DNA of 44,758 nucleotides from Pseudomonadota bacterium (GTDB lineage Bacteria > Desulfobacterota > Desulfobacteria > Desulfobacterales > Desulfolunaceae), in the NCBI GenBank assembly GCA_018818835.1, contig JAHIRD010000100.1, positions 1 through 44,758 of the forward strand, read 5' to 3'. A model generated the notes under the pieces. It saw only the letters and a list, made by a program, of their open reading frames with translations. It had not been told where the DNA came from and did not search any database. Of the stretch, positions 31,431 through 40,336 are shown piece after piece; positions within the stretch are counted from its first letter, which is position 1; each line of letters starts with the position of its first letter. A program made the position numbers and the translations under genes.

Positions 31431-33236
31431 CTATTTGCTTCCGAATGCATCTTCGCTGATTTCATTCACCGAGCCATTCATGGTTTTGATGGCGTTCAGA
31501 CGGCCTTCGGTCACAAAAAGGGTGTTGTTTACAAAATACTCACAGGTTTTGATCTGTCCTTCGTAAAAAGAAAGATCTTTCTTTTTGGGATTATCCAGAA
31601 GAGCAGTTTGGGCAGTCATGGCTCTCCACAGAAGCATCCAGGCCATGGTCAGATCACCTGTAACTGTCAAAAGAGGATGGGACTGGCCAAAGGCGTTGAG
31701 CACTTTATCGCCCATGGCTGCCTTGGCAATCTCGCTGACTACTTCGGTGTACCGGGTATAGACGGCATCAACACGCGCACCCATTGCTTCCAGCCCTTGG
31801 GTCTGTTTGGCCTTATCGATACATTCCTTGATTCTTCCCAGAAAACCCATGAAAGGCTTGCCTTTGTTCATGCCGATTTTACGCCCCAGAAGGTCCATGG
31901 ACTGAATGCCGTTGGTTCCTTCATAAATCTGGAAAATCCGGCTGTCACGGAGGAGCTGCTCAACGGGGAAATCCTTGCAAAAACCGTATCCGCCATAAAC
32001 CTGAACACCATGACTGCACACCTCATTGGCTTTATCTGTACAATAACCTTTGATAATGGGGGTCAAAATTTCAAGCAGCTGGCTGTATTCTTCCTTGATC
32101 TCAGGGGTTTCTGCCGTTTTTACAGAGTCAATGCATATCCCTGAATAATAGATCAGACTTCGCATACCGTCCACAAGGGATTTCATTTCAAGAAGCTGTC
32201 GCCGCACATCCGGATGCTGGATAATGGGAACACCGCCATCCTTGGGTTTCAACATATTGGCACCCTGGATACGTTCCCGGGCATAGGCAAGGGCATGCAT
32301 ATAGGATGTGGTGGCCACGGCAAAACCCTGGAGACCCACCAGCTGACGGGCATCATTCATCATGATGAACATGGAGCGCATGCCTTTGTTTTCTTCACCC
32401 AGAAGGGTTCCGATGCAGTCGCCACTACCGCCAAGATTCAGGGAACAGGTGGCACTTCCGTTGATCCCCATTTTATGTTCGATACCGGTACAGACCACGT
32501 TGTTGAACTCACCCAGGCTTCCGTCTGCGTTGACCCGGAACTTGGGAACCAGAAACAGGGAGATGCCGCGGGTTCCAGCAGGAGCTCCTTCAATTCGGGC
32601 AAGAACCGGATGGATGATATTTTCCGTGATATCCTGCTCACCCCCGGAAATGAAAATCTTGTTGCCTGATATGGAGTAAGTTCCATCGGCGTTTTTGACG
32701 GCAACCGTTTCAAGGGCGCCCACGTCAGAACCGGCACAGGCTTCGGTCAGAAGCATGGTTCCTGCCCATTCACCCGTAAACAGTTTTTTGAGGTAGAGTC
32801 TTTTTTGTTCTTCGGTTCCGATTTCCTCGATCATTTTGGCGGCACCGTGGGTCAGACCATGGTAAAGCATAAAGGCCACGTTTGCACCCTGGAAGTATTC
32901 ACTGGCCGCAAGGGCGACTGTTTTGGGCATTCCGCCCCCCCCCCACTCGGGATCATCACACATACCCAGCCATTCCCCTTCCATGAAAAGTTCCCATGGA
33001 CGGCGGAAGCATTCGGGGAGGGTCACTTTCCCAGCCGTAAAGTCACAACCCGCATCTCCGGGCTGCTGGGTGGGCATGATTTCCTTGATTGCCAGTGAAC
33101 GAGCTTCGGAAACAATCATATCCACCGTTTTTCTATTAAAATCGGCAAATATTTCTTTTTCCGTCAACTGTGTTACTTTCATCTGTTCATGAAGAACAAA
33201 ATCCACATCTCTTCGATCCGCAATTGGCTGAGCCAT
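31431..33236 (-). CDS. Acyl-CoA dehydrogenase, long (AcdA/DmdC-like) type
   Basis: A 601-residue FAD enzyme. The catalytic base is Glu439 in RIFQIYEGTNGIQSMDLL. The substrate/FAD-binding central domain (TEACAGSDVGALET, about 164-177; GNKIFISGGEQD, 191-202) is clear, and VQVYGGYGFCKDFPVEQLLRD precedes the catalytic site. About 150 extra C-terminal residues (from about 450) mark the long group that includes 3-methylmercaptopropionyl-CoA dehydrogenase (DmdC) and similar acyl-CoA dehydrogenases. It would oxidise a medium- to long-chain acyl-CoA. The window gives no substrate clue. AAAGGAAAA precedes the ATG, and a strong promoter lies at 33340-33368. It is the last gene before a terminator and may be monocistronic. 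Confidence 0.92.
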   Translation of the reverse strand: MAQPIADRRDVDFVLHEQMKVTQLTEKEIFADFNRKTVDMIVSEARSLAIKEIMPTQQPGDAGCDFTAGKVTLPECFRRPWELFMEGEWLGMCDDPEWGGGGMPKTVALAASEYFQGANVAFMLYHGLTHGAAKMIEEIGTEEQKRLYLKKLFTGEWAGTMLLTEACAGSDVGALETVAVKNADGTYSISGNKIFISGGEQDITENIIHPVLARIEGAPAGTRGISLFLVPKFRVNADGSLGEFNNVVCTGIEHKMGINGSATCSLNLGGSGDCIGTLLGEENKGMRSMFIMMNDARQLVGLQGFAVATTSYMHALAYARERIQGANMLKPKDGGVPIIQHPDVRRQLLEMKSLVDGMRSLIYYSGICIDSVKTAETPEIKEEYSQLLEILTPIIKGYCTDKANEVCSHGVQVYGGYGFCKDFPVEQLLRDSRIFQIYEGTNGIQSMDLLGRKIGMNKGKPFMGFLGRIKECIDKAKQTQGLEAMGARVDAVYTRYTEVVSEIAKAAMGDKVLNAFGQSHPLLTVTGDLTMAWMLLWRAMTAQTALLDNPKKKDLSFYEGQIKTCEYFVNNTLFVTEGRLNAIKTMNGSVNEISEDAFGSK

Positions 33237-33339
33237 AATCTTTTTTCCTTTTTCGTTTTAAATTAATCCTGTGTGTATATATATATTTTATAATCAAATA
33301 AATAAGATGAACCCCATCATGTTTCTAAAAAAACCCTGA

Positions 33340-33368
33340 ATATTAAAATATAGGCCAAAGCTTGTCAA
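33340..33368 (-). promoter_or_regulatory. Sigma-70-type promoter of the 601-residue acyl-CoA dehydrogenase gene
   Basis: On the minus strand TTGACA (33368-33363), a 17-base spacer and TAATAT (33345-33340). The leader would be about 95-100 bases and contains an AT-only run (GTATATATATATTTTATA) near 33272-33289. Confidence 0.6.
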
Positions 33369-33460
33369 GCCCTGGGAAAATCTATGGAAAAAAGAGTTAA
33401 GGACTCAGACGCCGGACGGGTTTCAGCTTGGGATACAAAATGCGTCCAGCCCTTACAACA

Positions 33461-33492
33461 GAAGGGCACGCTTATGTTTAAGCGCGCCCTTC
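33461..33492. terminator. Hairpin after the SDR gene (no T-run)
   Basis: Plus strand AAGGGCACGCTTA and TAAGCGCGCCCTT pair with a single mismatch (about 33462-33492). It lies 36 bases after the SDR stop on the minus strand. With no T-run on either side it is only a possible terminator. Confidence 0.4.
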
Positions 33493-33527
33493 ATCATGAT
33501 TGAATGTTTTTTGCAGATGAGACCCGA

Positions 33528-34322
33528 TCAGCCCTTAGAACTCATTCGAAGCCCCCCATGAATAAAATAAGTATCACCGGCCAGGGCCTCGTTTCTATAT
33601 ATTTCACAGACCAGGGAGGCCACTTCTTCAGGTTCGATCAGGCGTTTGATGGGCACATTTTCAAGAATCTTGTCCAGGGCGGTCTGGTTCATGTTCTTGA
33701 CCATGTCGGTTCCCACATAGCCCGGGGCCACGGCAGCCACCCGGATTTTATCGGAAAAACCTCTGCGGAAGAACTCTCCGGTGAGGACTTTGGGAATCAC
33801 GGACATTGCGGCTTTGGTGGACGAATAGTTTATCTGGCCAGCCGTTCCCAGGGACCCTGTGGATGAAACCAGGCAGATCAGACCACTGCAATTATTATTG
33901 ATCATCCTCTCCGCACATTCACGGATGGTCAGAAAGACACCGGTAAGGTTGATGTCGATGACAAACTGAAAGTCCTTGAGGGACATCTTACGGGTGACCT
34001 TCCCGGTTTCCTTATCCGGTGAGACCATCATGCCGTCTTTGATTACACCCGCAAAGGGCGCCACCAGATTGATTTTACCAAATCGTTCTATGGCGGTGTC
34101 CGCGAGTTTGGCACAATCCTCTTCACGGGTCACATTGCCGGCAACAATGGCCACTGCACCCCCAAGTGCCTCAATTTCGGCTTTGGCCTTTTTCAATCCG
34201 TCTTCGGCCACATCTGCCAGAACCACCTTTCCACCTTTTCCAACCCAGTATTTTGCAAGGGATAAGCCAATACCGCTTCCACCACCGGTAATCACGGCCA
34301 CAGCATCTTTGATTTCAAGCAT
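33528..34322 (-). CDS. Short-chain dehydrogenase/reductase (SDR)
   Basis: A 264-residue NAD(P)-dependent oxidoreductase. ATG 34322 is chosen because AAGGAGG lies 9 bases upstream. TGGGSGIG (12-19) is the classic cofactor motif. The acidic Asp37 after beta-2 (VVLADV) favours NAD. The catalytic Ser in CLVSSTGSLG and the Tyr166-xxx-Lys170 pair (YSSTK) are present. The usual NNAG is replaced by APFAGV. In the window context (acyl-CoA dehydrogenases, phasin-like protein) a 3-hydroxyacyl-CoA dehydrogenase or ketoacyl reductase role is possible, but the SDR family is very broad. Confidence 0.85.
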   Translation of the reverse strand: MLEIKDAVAVITGGGSGIGLSLAKYWVGKGGKVVLADVAEDGLKKAKAEIEALGGAVAIVAGNVTREEDCAKLADTAIERFGKINLVAPFAGVIKDGMMVSPDKETGKVTRKMSLKDFQFVIDINLTGVFLTIRECAERMINNNCSGLICLVSSTGSLGTAGQINYSSTKAAMSVIPKVLTGEFFRRGFSDKIRVAAVAPGYVGTDMVKNMNQTALDKILENVPIKRLIEPEEVASLVCEIYRNEALAGDTYFIHGGLRMSSKG

Positions 34323-34578
34323 TTTTAAAGCCTCCTTTTTAGGTGTATTCATTTTTACAACAAAAAATAGTGAGTATGATTTAAAAAAAACTGATATGTA
34401 ATTGATACGTATTCATGTGAACGCACTATCTGACGCGATTGATGTCCACGAAGTCACCTTGGAAACAGTGAGACGTGAGGCAGGTTGTTTGGGCAATTAT
34501 TATATGGATACCCCATTGATAAATCAAGATAATTCTGGGATCCATATTGGTCAAGAAAGGGTTCGATTTAAAAAACCC

Positions 34579-36081
34579 ATGAAACACTATTTAAAAACTG
34601 CATTTATTCTCATAATCTCTTTGGTTTGCTTCCAGATGATCTTAAGTCTTCGTGTCTTCCTGAGCAACACCGAACTTGCAAAGATCATGGTTTTGGCCAA
34701 CGGGAACGGCTATCTTGCAGTGCCCAATGCACTTGTTGGCGATCGCCTCCACAGCCTGGGAATGGCCCTTGCCGGGGGCCTGTTTTTCACCCTGAGTGTG
34801 GGAGCCCTTGTCTGCCTGGTGTCCCTTGGAGCAACATGTCTTTACCCGGTCCTGTCCCTGGGGCGAAAAACAAAAACCATTGTGTTTCTCTGTGTCCCGT
34901 TTCTTGTGATTCTTCTGGTCAATCAGGACGGTTTTTTATGGCTCGAAACCCTGGCCCTTGTCCTGATCCCTGTCCTTATTTATTTTCTTTACCGTTTTTT
35001 ATTCAAGGGGGATCTTCCGGTCTTTTCCCTGAAAAAAGTTGGTTTTCACGCCCTTTTCCCCGTGATTCTCGCCCTGGTTCTCCTGGTTTTCCCCAAAGGC
35101 ACGGACAACCGGATTTTTTCAGATTTCAGGGACACCTTTCTCATGTCAAACCCCTTTGGCATGGGGATCAATGATTTTTACTACACCTACACCCTGTCTC
35201 CTGCAGAAGTCTTCAAATCCCTGGATCAGAAGCTGATCAAAAAAGGCGCCATAGAACTAAAAAGCACCCAAAACCATCTGCGGCAGCGCATAGAGCATGA
35301 ACTCCTTGCAGCGGATTATCTCATTCTTGACCATGATGAAAATCCTGATCTGACAATCCGCTGTGAAAAGGATCAACTCTTTTTTTTCCACGCCAAACGT
35401 TTGATTCATGAAACACGCGTTCACGATTTTTTTAACGACCCCCGATCTGCATTCAATGCCTTTTCAATGGGAACCGACACCTATAATGGTTACAGAAAAT
35501 TGACCGGGATGGCTCTGATCACAGGGTTGCCCCTGTTGGTGTACCTGTCACTACACGGGTTCTTTTTCATCATCGGCTGCATGTTCATGGGGCCGTCTCT
35601 TTCAGCCAGAATGGCCTCGGGGCTTTGTCTTGCGTTAGGTTTGTCGGCCTTTGTGTTTATGGCCAGCCTCAATCCCAAATCAATGGATCCTGCAACGATT
35701 TCTGCGGATCTCTGCTCAGATTCTCCGGCCCTCCGGACCAATGCCCTTCACCTTATCTTTGATAAGAAACTGGACATCACCCAATACCCCCAGAGCAAGG
35801 CAGCCATGGCAAGCACCTTTGTGCCTGAACGGTACTGGTATGCTCGGGCTTCGGCAAACAGTCAGCAAAAGAGAAACCTCACGGACCTGCTTGACCTCCT
35901 GAATGACCCTCACCCCAATGTGCAGTGCCAGGCTTTTTTTGCCCTGGGGAAGTTGGGAAACAGACGGGCCATCCCTGAAATGGTAAGACGTATCAGATCA
36001 TCTGATCACTGGTATGTTCAATGGTATGCATACAAAGCGTTGAAGAGGTTGGGATGGACACAAAAAAAATCAAACCCTTAA
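34579..36081 (+). CDS. Membrane protein with C-terminal HEAT repeats
   Basis: About 500 residues from ATG 34579. An upstream TTG frame beginning at 34402 is not used because it lacks a Shine-Dalgarno and encodes a hydrophilic leader. The ribosome-binding site for 34579 is also weak (AAGAAAGGG about 17 bases away). At least six membrane segments lie in the N-terminal half (ALNTAFILII-like helix at about 6-25, LSLRVF..., LAGGLFFTLSVGALVCLVSL, TIVFLCVPFLVILLV, LALVLIPVLIYFLYRFLF, LFPVILALVLLVF). Two more occur near 370-415. The last 90 residues form HEAT-like repeats (LLDLLNDPHPNVQCQAFFALGKLGNRRAIPEMVRRI, VQWYAYKALKRLG). It overlaps the next gene by 28 bases. Function unknown. Confidence 0.6.
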   Translation: MKHYLKTAFILIISLVCFQMILSLRVFLSNTELAKIMVLANGNGYLAVPNALVGDRLHSLGMALAGGLFFTLSVGALVCLVSLGATCLYPVLSLGRKTKTIVFLCVPFLVILLVNQDGFLWLETLALVLIPVLIYFLYRFLFKGDLPVFSLKKVGFHALFPVILALVLLVFPKGTDNRIFSDFRDTFLMSNPFGMGINDFYYTYTLSPAEVFKSLDQKLIKKGAIELKSTQNHLRQRIEHELLAADYLILDHDENPDLTIRCEKDQLFFFHAKRLIHETRVHDFFNDPRSAFNAFSMGTDTYNGYRKLTGMALITGLPLLVYLSLHGFFFIIGCMFMGPSLSARMASGLCLALGLSAFVFMASLNPKSMDPATISADLCSDSPALRTNALHLIFDKKLDITQYPQSKAAMASTFVPERYWYARASANSQQKRNLTDLLDLLNDPHPNVQCQAFFALGKLGNRRAIPEMVRRIRSSDHWYVQWYAYKALKRLGWTQKKSNP

Positions 36082-36695
36082 CCCTTGCACTTTGCACAGG
36101 ATTCATCTGTGCCTCGGATTATCTCCTTAGGATGGCTTTCGAGCAGATGCACCTGCCCTCCTATGCGGGCCTGGGACTGATAAGGCTAATCCAGATTACC
36201 GCCGTGATCGCTCTGGTATTCGGATGTGAAAAAACTCTTCATGGCATTGGCCTGGCCAAAGATCATACCCTTAAAGGTTTCCAAAAGGGCCTGCTCTGGT
36301 CATTTTTATTCGGCCTTACAGCGTCCGCAGGTTTTCTTGTTCTGAAACTTTCCGGCATCAACCCCTTTCGTCTTGTAAGGACCTGGCTACCCGGAAATAC
36401 CATGGATCGTGTATTTTTTTTCATAGCCGGAGGACTGATCGCCCCCGTGGCCGAAGAGTTGTTCTTCAGGGGTCTTGTCTTCGGATTTCTGAGGCAATGG
36501 GGATTTTTAGTTGCTCTTTTGTTGAGTACCGGTATTTTTGTTATGATTCACCCCTTGTCTTCGGGCATCCCTGTACCCCAGATTGTGGGGGGGCTTTTGT
36601 TTGCAACATGCTATGAGATTGAAAAGTCCTTGTGGGCACCCATTGTTATTCATGCCACAGGAAACATGGCCCTTTTTACACTTTCTTTGCTATAA
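36054..36695 (+). CDS. CPBP-family membrane protease-like protein
   Basis: A 213-residue polytopic membrane protein. ATG 36054 is used because the Shine-Dalgarno AGAGG is 6 bases before it. All three CPBP (CAAX protease/bacteriocin-processing) motifs are present: EExxxR as EELFFR (Glu134, Glu135, Arg139), the middle His166 in FVMIHP, and HxxxN as HATGN (His200, Asn204). These residues form an intramembrane metal-type active site. CPBP proteins process or degrade membrane substrates, and in some bacteria they protect against peptide toxins. The gene overlaps the HEAT membrane protein by 28 bases. This coupling suggests that the two work together. Confidence 0.85.
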   Translation: MDTKKIKPLTLALCTGFICASDYLLRMAFEQMHLPSYAGLGLIRLIQITAVIALVFGCEKTLHGIGLAKDHTLKGFQKGLLWSFLFGLTASAGFLVLKLSGINPFRLVRTWLPGNTMDRVFFFIAGGLIAPVAEELFFRGLVFGFLRQWGFLVALLLSTGIFVMIHPLSSGIPVPQIVGGLLFATCYEIEKSLWAPIVIHATGNMALFTLSLL

Positions 36696-36804
36696 AGAGG
36701 TAAAAGACGAACCAGGGCCTTGAAATTACGTTGATTTATCGCTATAACCCATGAAGGTCAGATGATGTTCCATGTGATGAGCTCTTATAAAGGGAATGGT
36801 TCTT

Positions 36805-38031
36805 ATGCCTGTATTTGAATATACTGCCCTCAACGCCAAAGGGAAAAACGTCTCCGGTATTGTTGACTGTGAAAGTGCCCGTGTTGCCCGTCAGAAACTT
36901 AGGGCTACCCGAATTTTCCCTGTCACCATCAAAGAACTGTCTCATCCTACAAAAAAAACAGAGAAAGGATCTTTACCGGCCTTTCGACCTTTTGCCAGGG
37001 TTTCCAATTCGGAAATCACCATGATGACACGCCAGATTGCAACCCTGCTCACCGCAGGATTCCCCCTGGTCACGGCCATAGACACCCTGATCAAGCAGAC
37101 AGGATCCCCCGCCTTTCAAAAAATCATTTCCAGAGTCAAGGATTCCATCGAAGAGGGAAAAAGTTTCGCTGCGGCCCTGTCCGATTATCCCGGGACATTT
37201 TCCCAGGTGTATATCAACATGATCCGTGCTGGAGAAGCATCGGGAACCCTTGAAATCGTTCTGGAACGTCTTGCCGACATCAGTGAAAGTCAATCGGCAC
37301 TTACCTCAAAAATCAAGGCGGCCCTGGTCTATCCCCTGTTCATGGCCTTTATCGGCACGGTTGTTCTGTTTCTGCTTTTGACCTTTGTGGTGCCTAACAT
37401 GACCACGATCTTTTCGGATATGGGCCAGACCCTGCCCCTGCCCACCCGGATATTGATCGGAACGAGCGATTTATTAAGCACATGGTGGTGGATCATCGCC
37501 CTTCTCTTTGCCGGAGCCATTTACGGTTTTACTACCTTTAAAAAAACGGAAAAAGGCGCATTAATGGTTGACAGGTTTCTGTTGAACCTGCCTATTGTCG
37601 GGGATCTTGTGACAAAACTTGCCGTTGCCCGCTTCAGCCGGACACTGGGCTCCCTGCTTGAAAACGGTGTGTCCATGATGAGTGCCCTGGAGGTGGTGAA
37701 AAACGTGGCCGGCAACATCATTATTTCCAAAACCATTGCAGGGGCCACCAAAGAAGTGGAACAGGGTCATGAGCTGGGTGTGGCCCTGAGCGCCACCAAA
37801 ACCTTTCCCTTCTTGTGTATCCAAATGATCAAGGTGGGAGAACAGAGCGGTGAATTGGAAACCATGCTCAACAAGGTGGCCGATGTTTATGAAAAGGAAG
37901 TGGAAGTCAGCCTGGTGAGTATGACGGCCCTTCTTGAGCCGACCATCATTCTTTTGATGGGGGTTGTGGTTGGATTTATCGTGTTTTCAATCTGCCTGCC
38001 TATCTTTGAAATGAATCAGCTGATCAAATAA
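36805..38031 (+). CDS. gspF: Type II secretion / type IV pilus inner-membrane protein GspF/PilC
   Basis: A 408-residue membrane protein. ATG 36805 follows AAAGGGA. The N-terminal domain (about 1-60, MPVFEYTALNAKGKNVSGIV) begins in the GspF/PilC style. Two GspF domains follow (about 70-190, and 270-390), each followed by a hydrophobic hairpin (about 170-215, ALVYPLFMAFIGTVVLFLLLTFVVP; and about 375-400, EPTIILLMGVVVGFIVFSICLPIF). In family knowledge it sits under the pilus/secretion ATPase. No gspE, gspD or pilin gene is near, so this is an orphan. It could serve a distant secretion system. It follows the CPBP gene after about 110 bases. Confidence 0.9.
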   Translation: MPVFEYTALNAKGKNVSGIVDCESARVARQKLRATRIFPVTIKELSHPTKKTEKGSLPAFRPFARVSNSEITMMTRQIATLLTAGFPLVTAIDTLIKQTGSPAFQKIISRVKDSIEEGKSFAAALSDYPGTFSQVYINMIRAGEASGTLEIVLERLADISESQSALTSKIKAALVYPLFMAFIGTVVLFLLLTFVVPNMTTIFSDMGQTLPLPTRILIGTSDLLSTWWWIIALLFAGAIYGFTTFKKTEKGALMVDRFLLNLPIVGDLVTKLAVARFSRTLGSLLENGVSMMSALEVVKNVAGNIIISKTIAGATKEVEQGHELGVALSATKTFPFLCIQMIKVGEQSGELETMLNKVADVYEKEVEVSLVSMTALLEPTIILLMGVVVGFIVFSICLPIFEMNQLIK

Positions 38032-38043
38032 CGAAACAAAATG

Positions 38044-38082
38044 TCATATGAGACATACAGGTCCTGTAAGACCTGTATGTCC
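38044..38082. repeat. R1-type repeat folded as a perfect 12-bp hairpin
   Basis: GACATACAGGTC (38052-38063) and GACCTGTATGTC (38070-38081) pair perfectly across a 6-base loop (CTGTAA). The sequence also reads as four 9-nt units (TATGAGACA, TACAGGTCC, TGTAAGACC, TGTATGTCC), so it belongs to the R1 family. It lies between two convergent genes and may act as a terminator in both directions. Confidence 0.7.
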
Positions 38083-38100
38083 ATTCATTTATATAAGTGT

Positions 38101-40014
38101 TTAAAAAAGCTCCACATTATCGCCCAGAGGTTCGTCGTCATCCCCGTCGTTTATGTCATCATTCCCGGTGGAGCCAAGTTCATCAACCGGCTTTTCCTCC
38201 TGAAAAATCACCACCTGGTCCGGTTGTTCCGGACCGTTAGGCAACCCAAGCGTTTCATGAATTCCTGAGCCATTCAGGGCTTTTTTCAAGACCCTGTCAT
38301 GGGCCAGCCGTTCACTTTCCATGGTATAGAGGCTGCCATTCACCTGTGTCAATTCCGGGTGCAGGGTGCTGTCAACGATGCTGGATGCGCGGTGGATCAG
38401 GTCAAGGACCTTGTCCCTTATGCCCTCCATATCCCTGGAAAAACCATGTATAAAATCAAGTTCATCTCTGGCTTCCTTGAGTTTTTTCCTGATATTCAAA
38501 AACTGACCGGCCACCTTGTCTATATTCATCTGAAATATTGCATATGACCGGGCCAATGCGTCAAGCCCCTTTGAATAATCCTGTTCCACAACAGATTTTT
38601 CTGAGAGTCCTCCCCCAGCCAGACTCTCGGACATGGCCTGGACAGACTGAATCACCTCAACCACGCATGTAGCAAACCGATTTGTATCCTGGGATGTTGT
38701 GGTCACTTCCTGGGCAAAGACTTCAATGCCCTGGCCCAGTTCACCGAGATGGTCGGCCTTAATAATGGCATTCAAGGCTTTTCTGTGAAGATCCAGACTG
38801 ATATACCCCACCTCATCCACGTATTTTCTCAGATCTGCCGTGGCTTCGGAAGCAATACGAATCTGGTCCCCCACATGTTTACCCAGCGTCATCGATTCAT
38901 TGCGGATTCCATCCAGAGACCTCATACAGACCATGAGCCTGTTGAACGGATCATCCGGCGAACCTGTTTCCTGATTGCCCAGTACATGGGGGGCTGATTC
39001 CTGATAAAGCAGGCCCACCATCAGGTCAATTGCGTTAAGGGCACTTGATATTCCGTTGTGAGCCTCATGGATTTCCGATATGCCCCCCTCAAGTTGAGCG
39101 TCCTGAACCGCCAGAACCTGACATGTGTTCATTAAATCATTCCTATAATCAGATTGCCAGAGGGTTTTCCGATCCCTGGAAAGAGTGTGTTCCACCTCAA
39201 CAAACGCGGCAATGATGTGTTCAATTTTCTGTCTGACAATATCATGAAACTGAAGGGCAACCACGATTTCAGCTGTCTGGCCGGCCATGTCCCGGGTACA
39301 GGCCGCGGCAGCATCCAGAGATTCAAGTATCTTGTCCATCAGAATTTTTAAGTGAAGGGCCGACTCATCCATGTCCTTGTGTGCCGTATTGGCAAGATCT
39401 GTAATCCGGGATAAATTTTTCCTGATTTCTCCCATAGACAGAATATGTCCCTTTCGGATCTTGGCCGAATCCGAATAAAGGCTCTGGGTCACCTCTTTCA
39501 TCTGCCTGGCCAGGGCCTTGACTTCCTCAATAAAAACATTGAACATGTCACGGGAAGCATCTGACCGATTGCTTTCGATCCGGATGTTGAGGGCAATCAC
39601 ATTCAAAAGCAAGACGATTTTATCTGTATCATCACAGGCCAGTGCCAAACGTGTCAGGGCCACAATCACCTGTTCAAACACACCCAGACTCTCCGAAATC
39701 GATTGCTGGTTTTCAAAAAGGTTGTCCACGCATTGTATCCCATACGTGCGTAAATGAAAAAACCCAGCCTGTTCATCCCGGGCATTGAGAAGGGTCATGG
39801 CCTGGACAATCTGGTCGGTAAACTGCTCGGTATCCTTGTTTATGGCCTGAAAAATCAATCCAAGGTTTAAAAAACGGGATTCGGTTCCGGCCAGAAGGGA
39901 TTCCATGTCCCCTATCAGATCTTTGACCTGAAAAGACAAAGCCAAACGGTCGCCCCTTAGACCTGAAAACACATTCCGAAATATGAGGCCCATTTTTTGG
40001 ATTGTTTTCAGCAT
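38101..40014 (-). CDS. Large soluble chemoreceptor-like protein
   Basis: A 637-residue protein, almost all alpha-helical, with no signal peptide or membrane helix. It is mainly a long coiled coil. A degenerate methyl-accepting signalling stretch is seen at about 135-175 (LNVIALNIRIESNRSDASRDMFNVFIEEVKALARQMKE), where classical receptors have ALNAAIEAARAGE-GFAVVA. VALQFHDIVRQKIEHI (about 250-265) is like the LQFQDxVRQ stretch near CheZ/MCP helices. The C-terminus is acidic. It may bind CheA/CheW or act as a cytoplasmic polar scaffold. It could be a non-signalling relative. A TATAAT-like -10 lies about 95 bases upstream on the minus strand (40110-40105). It is convergent with gspF. Confidence 0.75.
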   Translation of the reverse strand: MLKTIQKMGLIFRNVFSGLRGDRLALSFQVKDLIGDMESLLAGTESRFLNLGLIFQAINKDTEQFTDQIVQAMTLLNARDEQAGFFHLRTYGIQCVDNLFENQQSISESLGVFEQVIVALTRLALACDDTDKIVLLLNVIALNIRIESNRSDASRDMFNVFIEEVKALARQMKEVTQSLYSDSAKIRKGHILSMGEIRKNLSRITDLANTAHKDMDESALHLKILMDKILESLDAAAACTRDMAGQTAEIVVALQFHDIVRQKIEHIIAAFVEVEHTLSRDRKTLWQSDYRNDLMNTCQVLAVQDAQLEGGISEIHEAHNGISSALNAIDLMVGLLYQESAPHVLGNQETGSPDDPFNRLMVCMRSLDGIRNESMTLGKHVGDQIRIASEATADLRKYVDEVGYISLDLHRKALNAIIKADHLGELGQGIEVFAQEVTTTSQDTNRFATCVVEVIQSVQAMSESLAGGGLSEKSVVEQDYSKGLDALARSYAIFQMNIDKVAGQFLNIRKKLKEARDELDFIHGFSRDMEGIRDKVLDLIHRASSIVDSTLHPELTQVNGSLYTMESERLAHDRVLKKALNGSGIHETLGLPNGPEQPDQVVIFQEEKPVDELGSTGNDDINDGDDDEPLGDNVELF

Positions 40015-40336
40015 CCTGTGACCATTTTTTTATCGTTAGAATGTTCTGAACAATGGGATCTCGCGGGTTGAGACTTAAATTAAAAAACGAAACAATTCCA
40101 GTTAATTATAATCATCGATACTTGATATTTTGACAGAGCCCCAGACTCAAGTCAATCATAATATCTCAAAGATAAAACCAGATACCTAAAGGAAATAGCC
40201 ATTCAAGGGTCCAAGCCGTCCTTTGTGCCTCTGTTTTTCGTCGTGACAAACGGGGCAGATCATATTATGAGTGAACCCATACCATATGACATAAAAACGT
40301 CTTTGTTTAATCATCAAAGGTCAAAGGGGTACGAAT
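40015..40336. other. Divergent intergenic region
   Basis: About 320 bases between the chemoreceptor-like gene (minus) and the beta-CASP RNase gene (plus). It is AT-rich. A TATAAT-like -10 for the minus gene is at 40105-40110 (read on the minus strand). A TTGACA at about 40139 lacks a well-spaced -10. No gene and no repeat is seen. Confidence 0.35.

Noticed and set aside
34402-34578. An upstream TTG start for the HEAT membrane protein
   Set aside because: No ribosome-binding site, and a hydrophilic 59-residue leader would precede the first membrane helix. ATG 34579 puts that helix close to the start.
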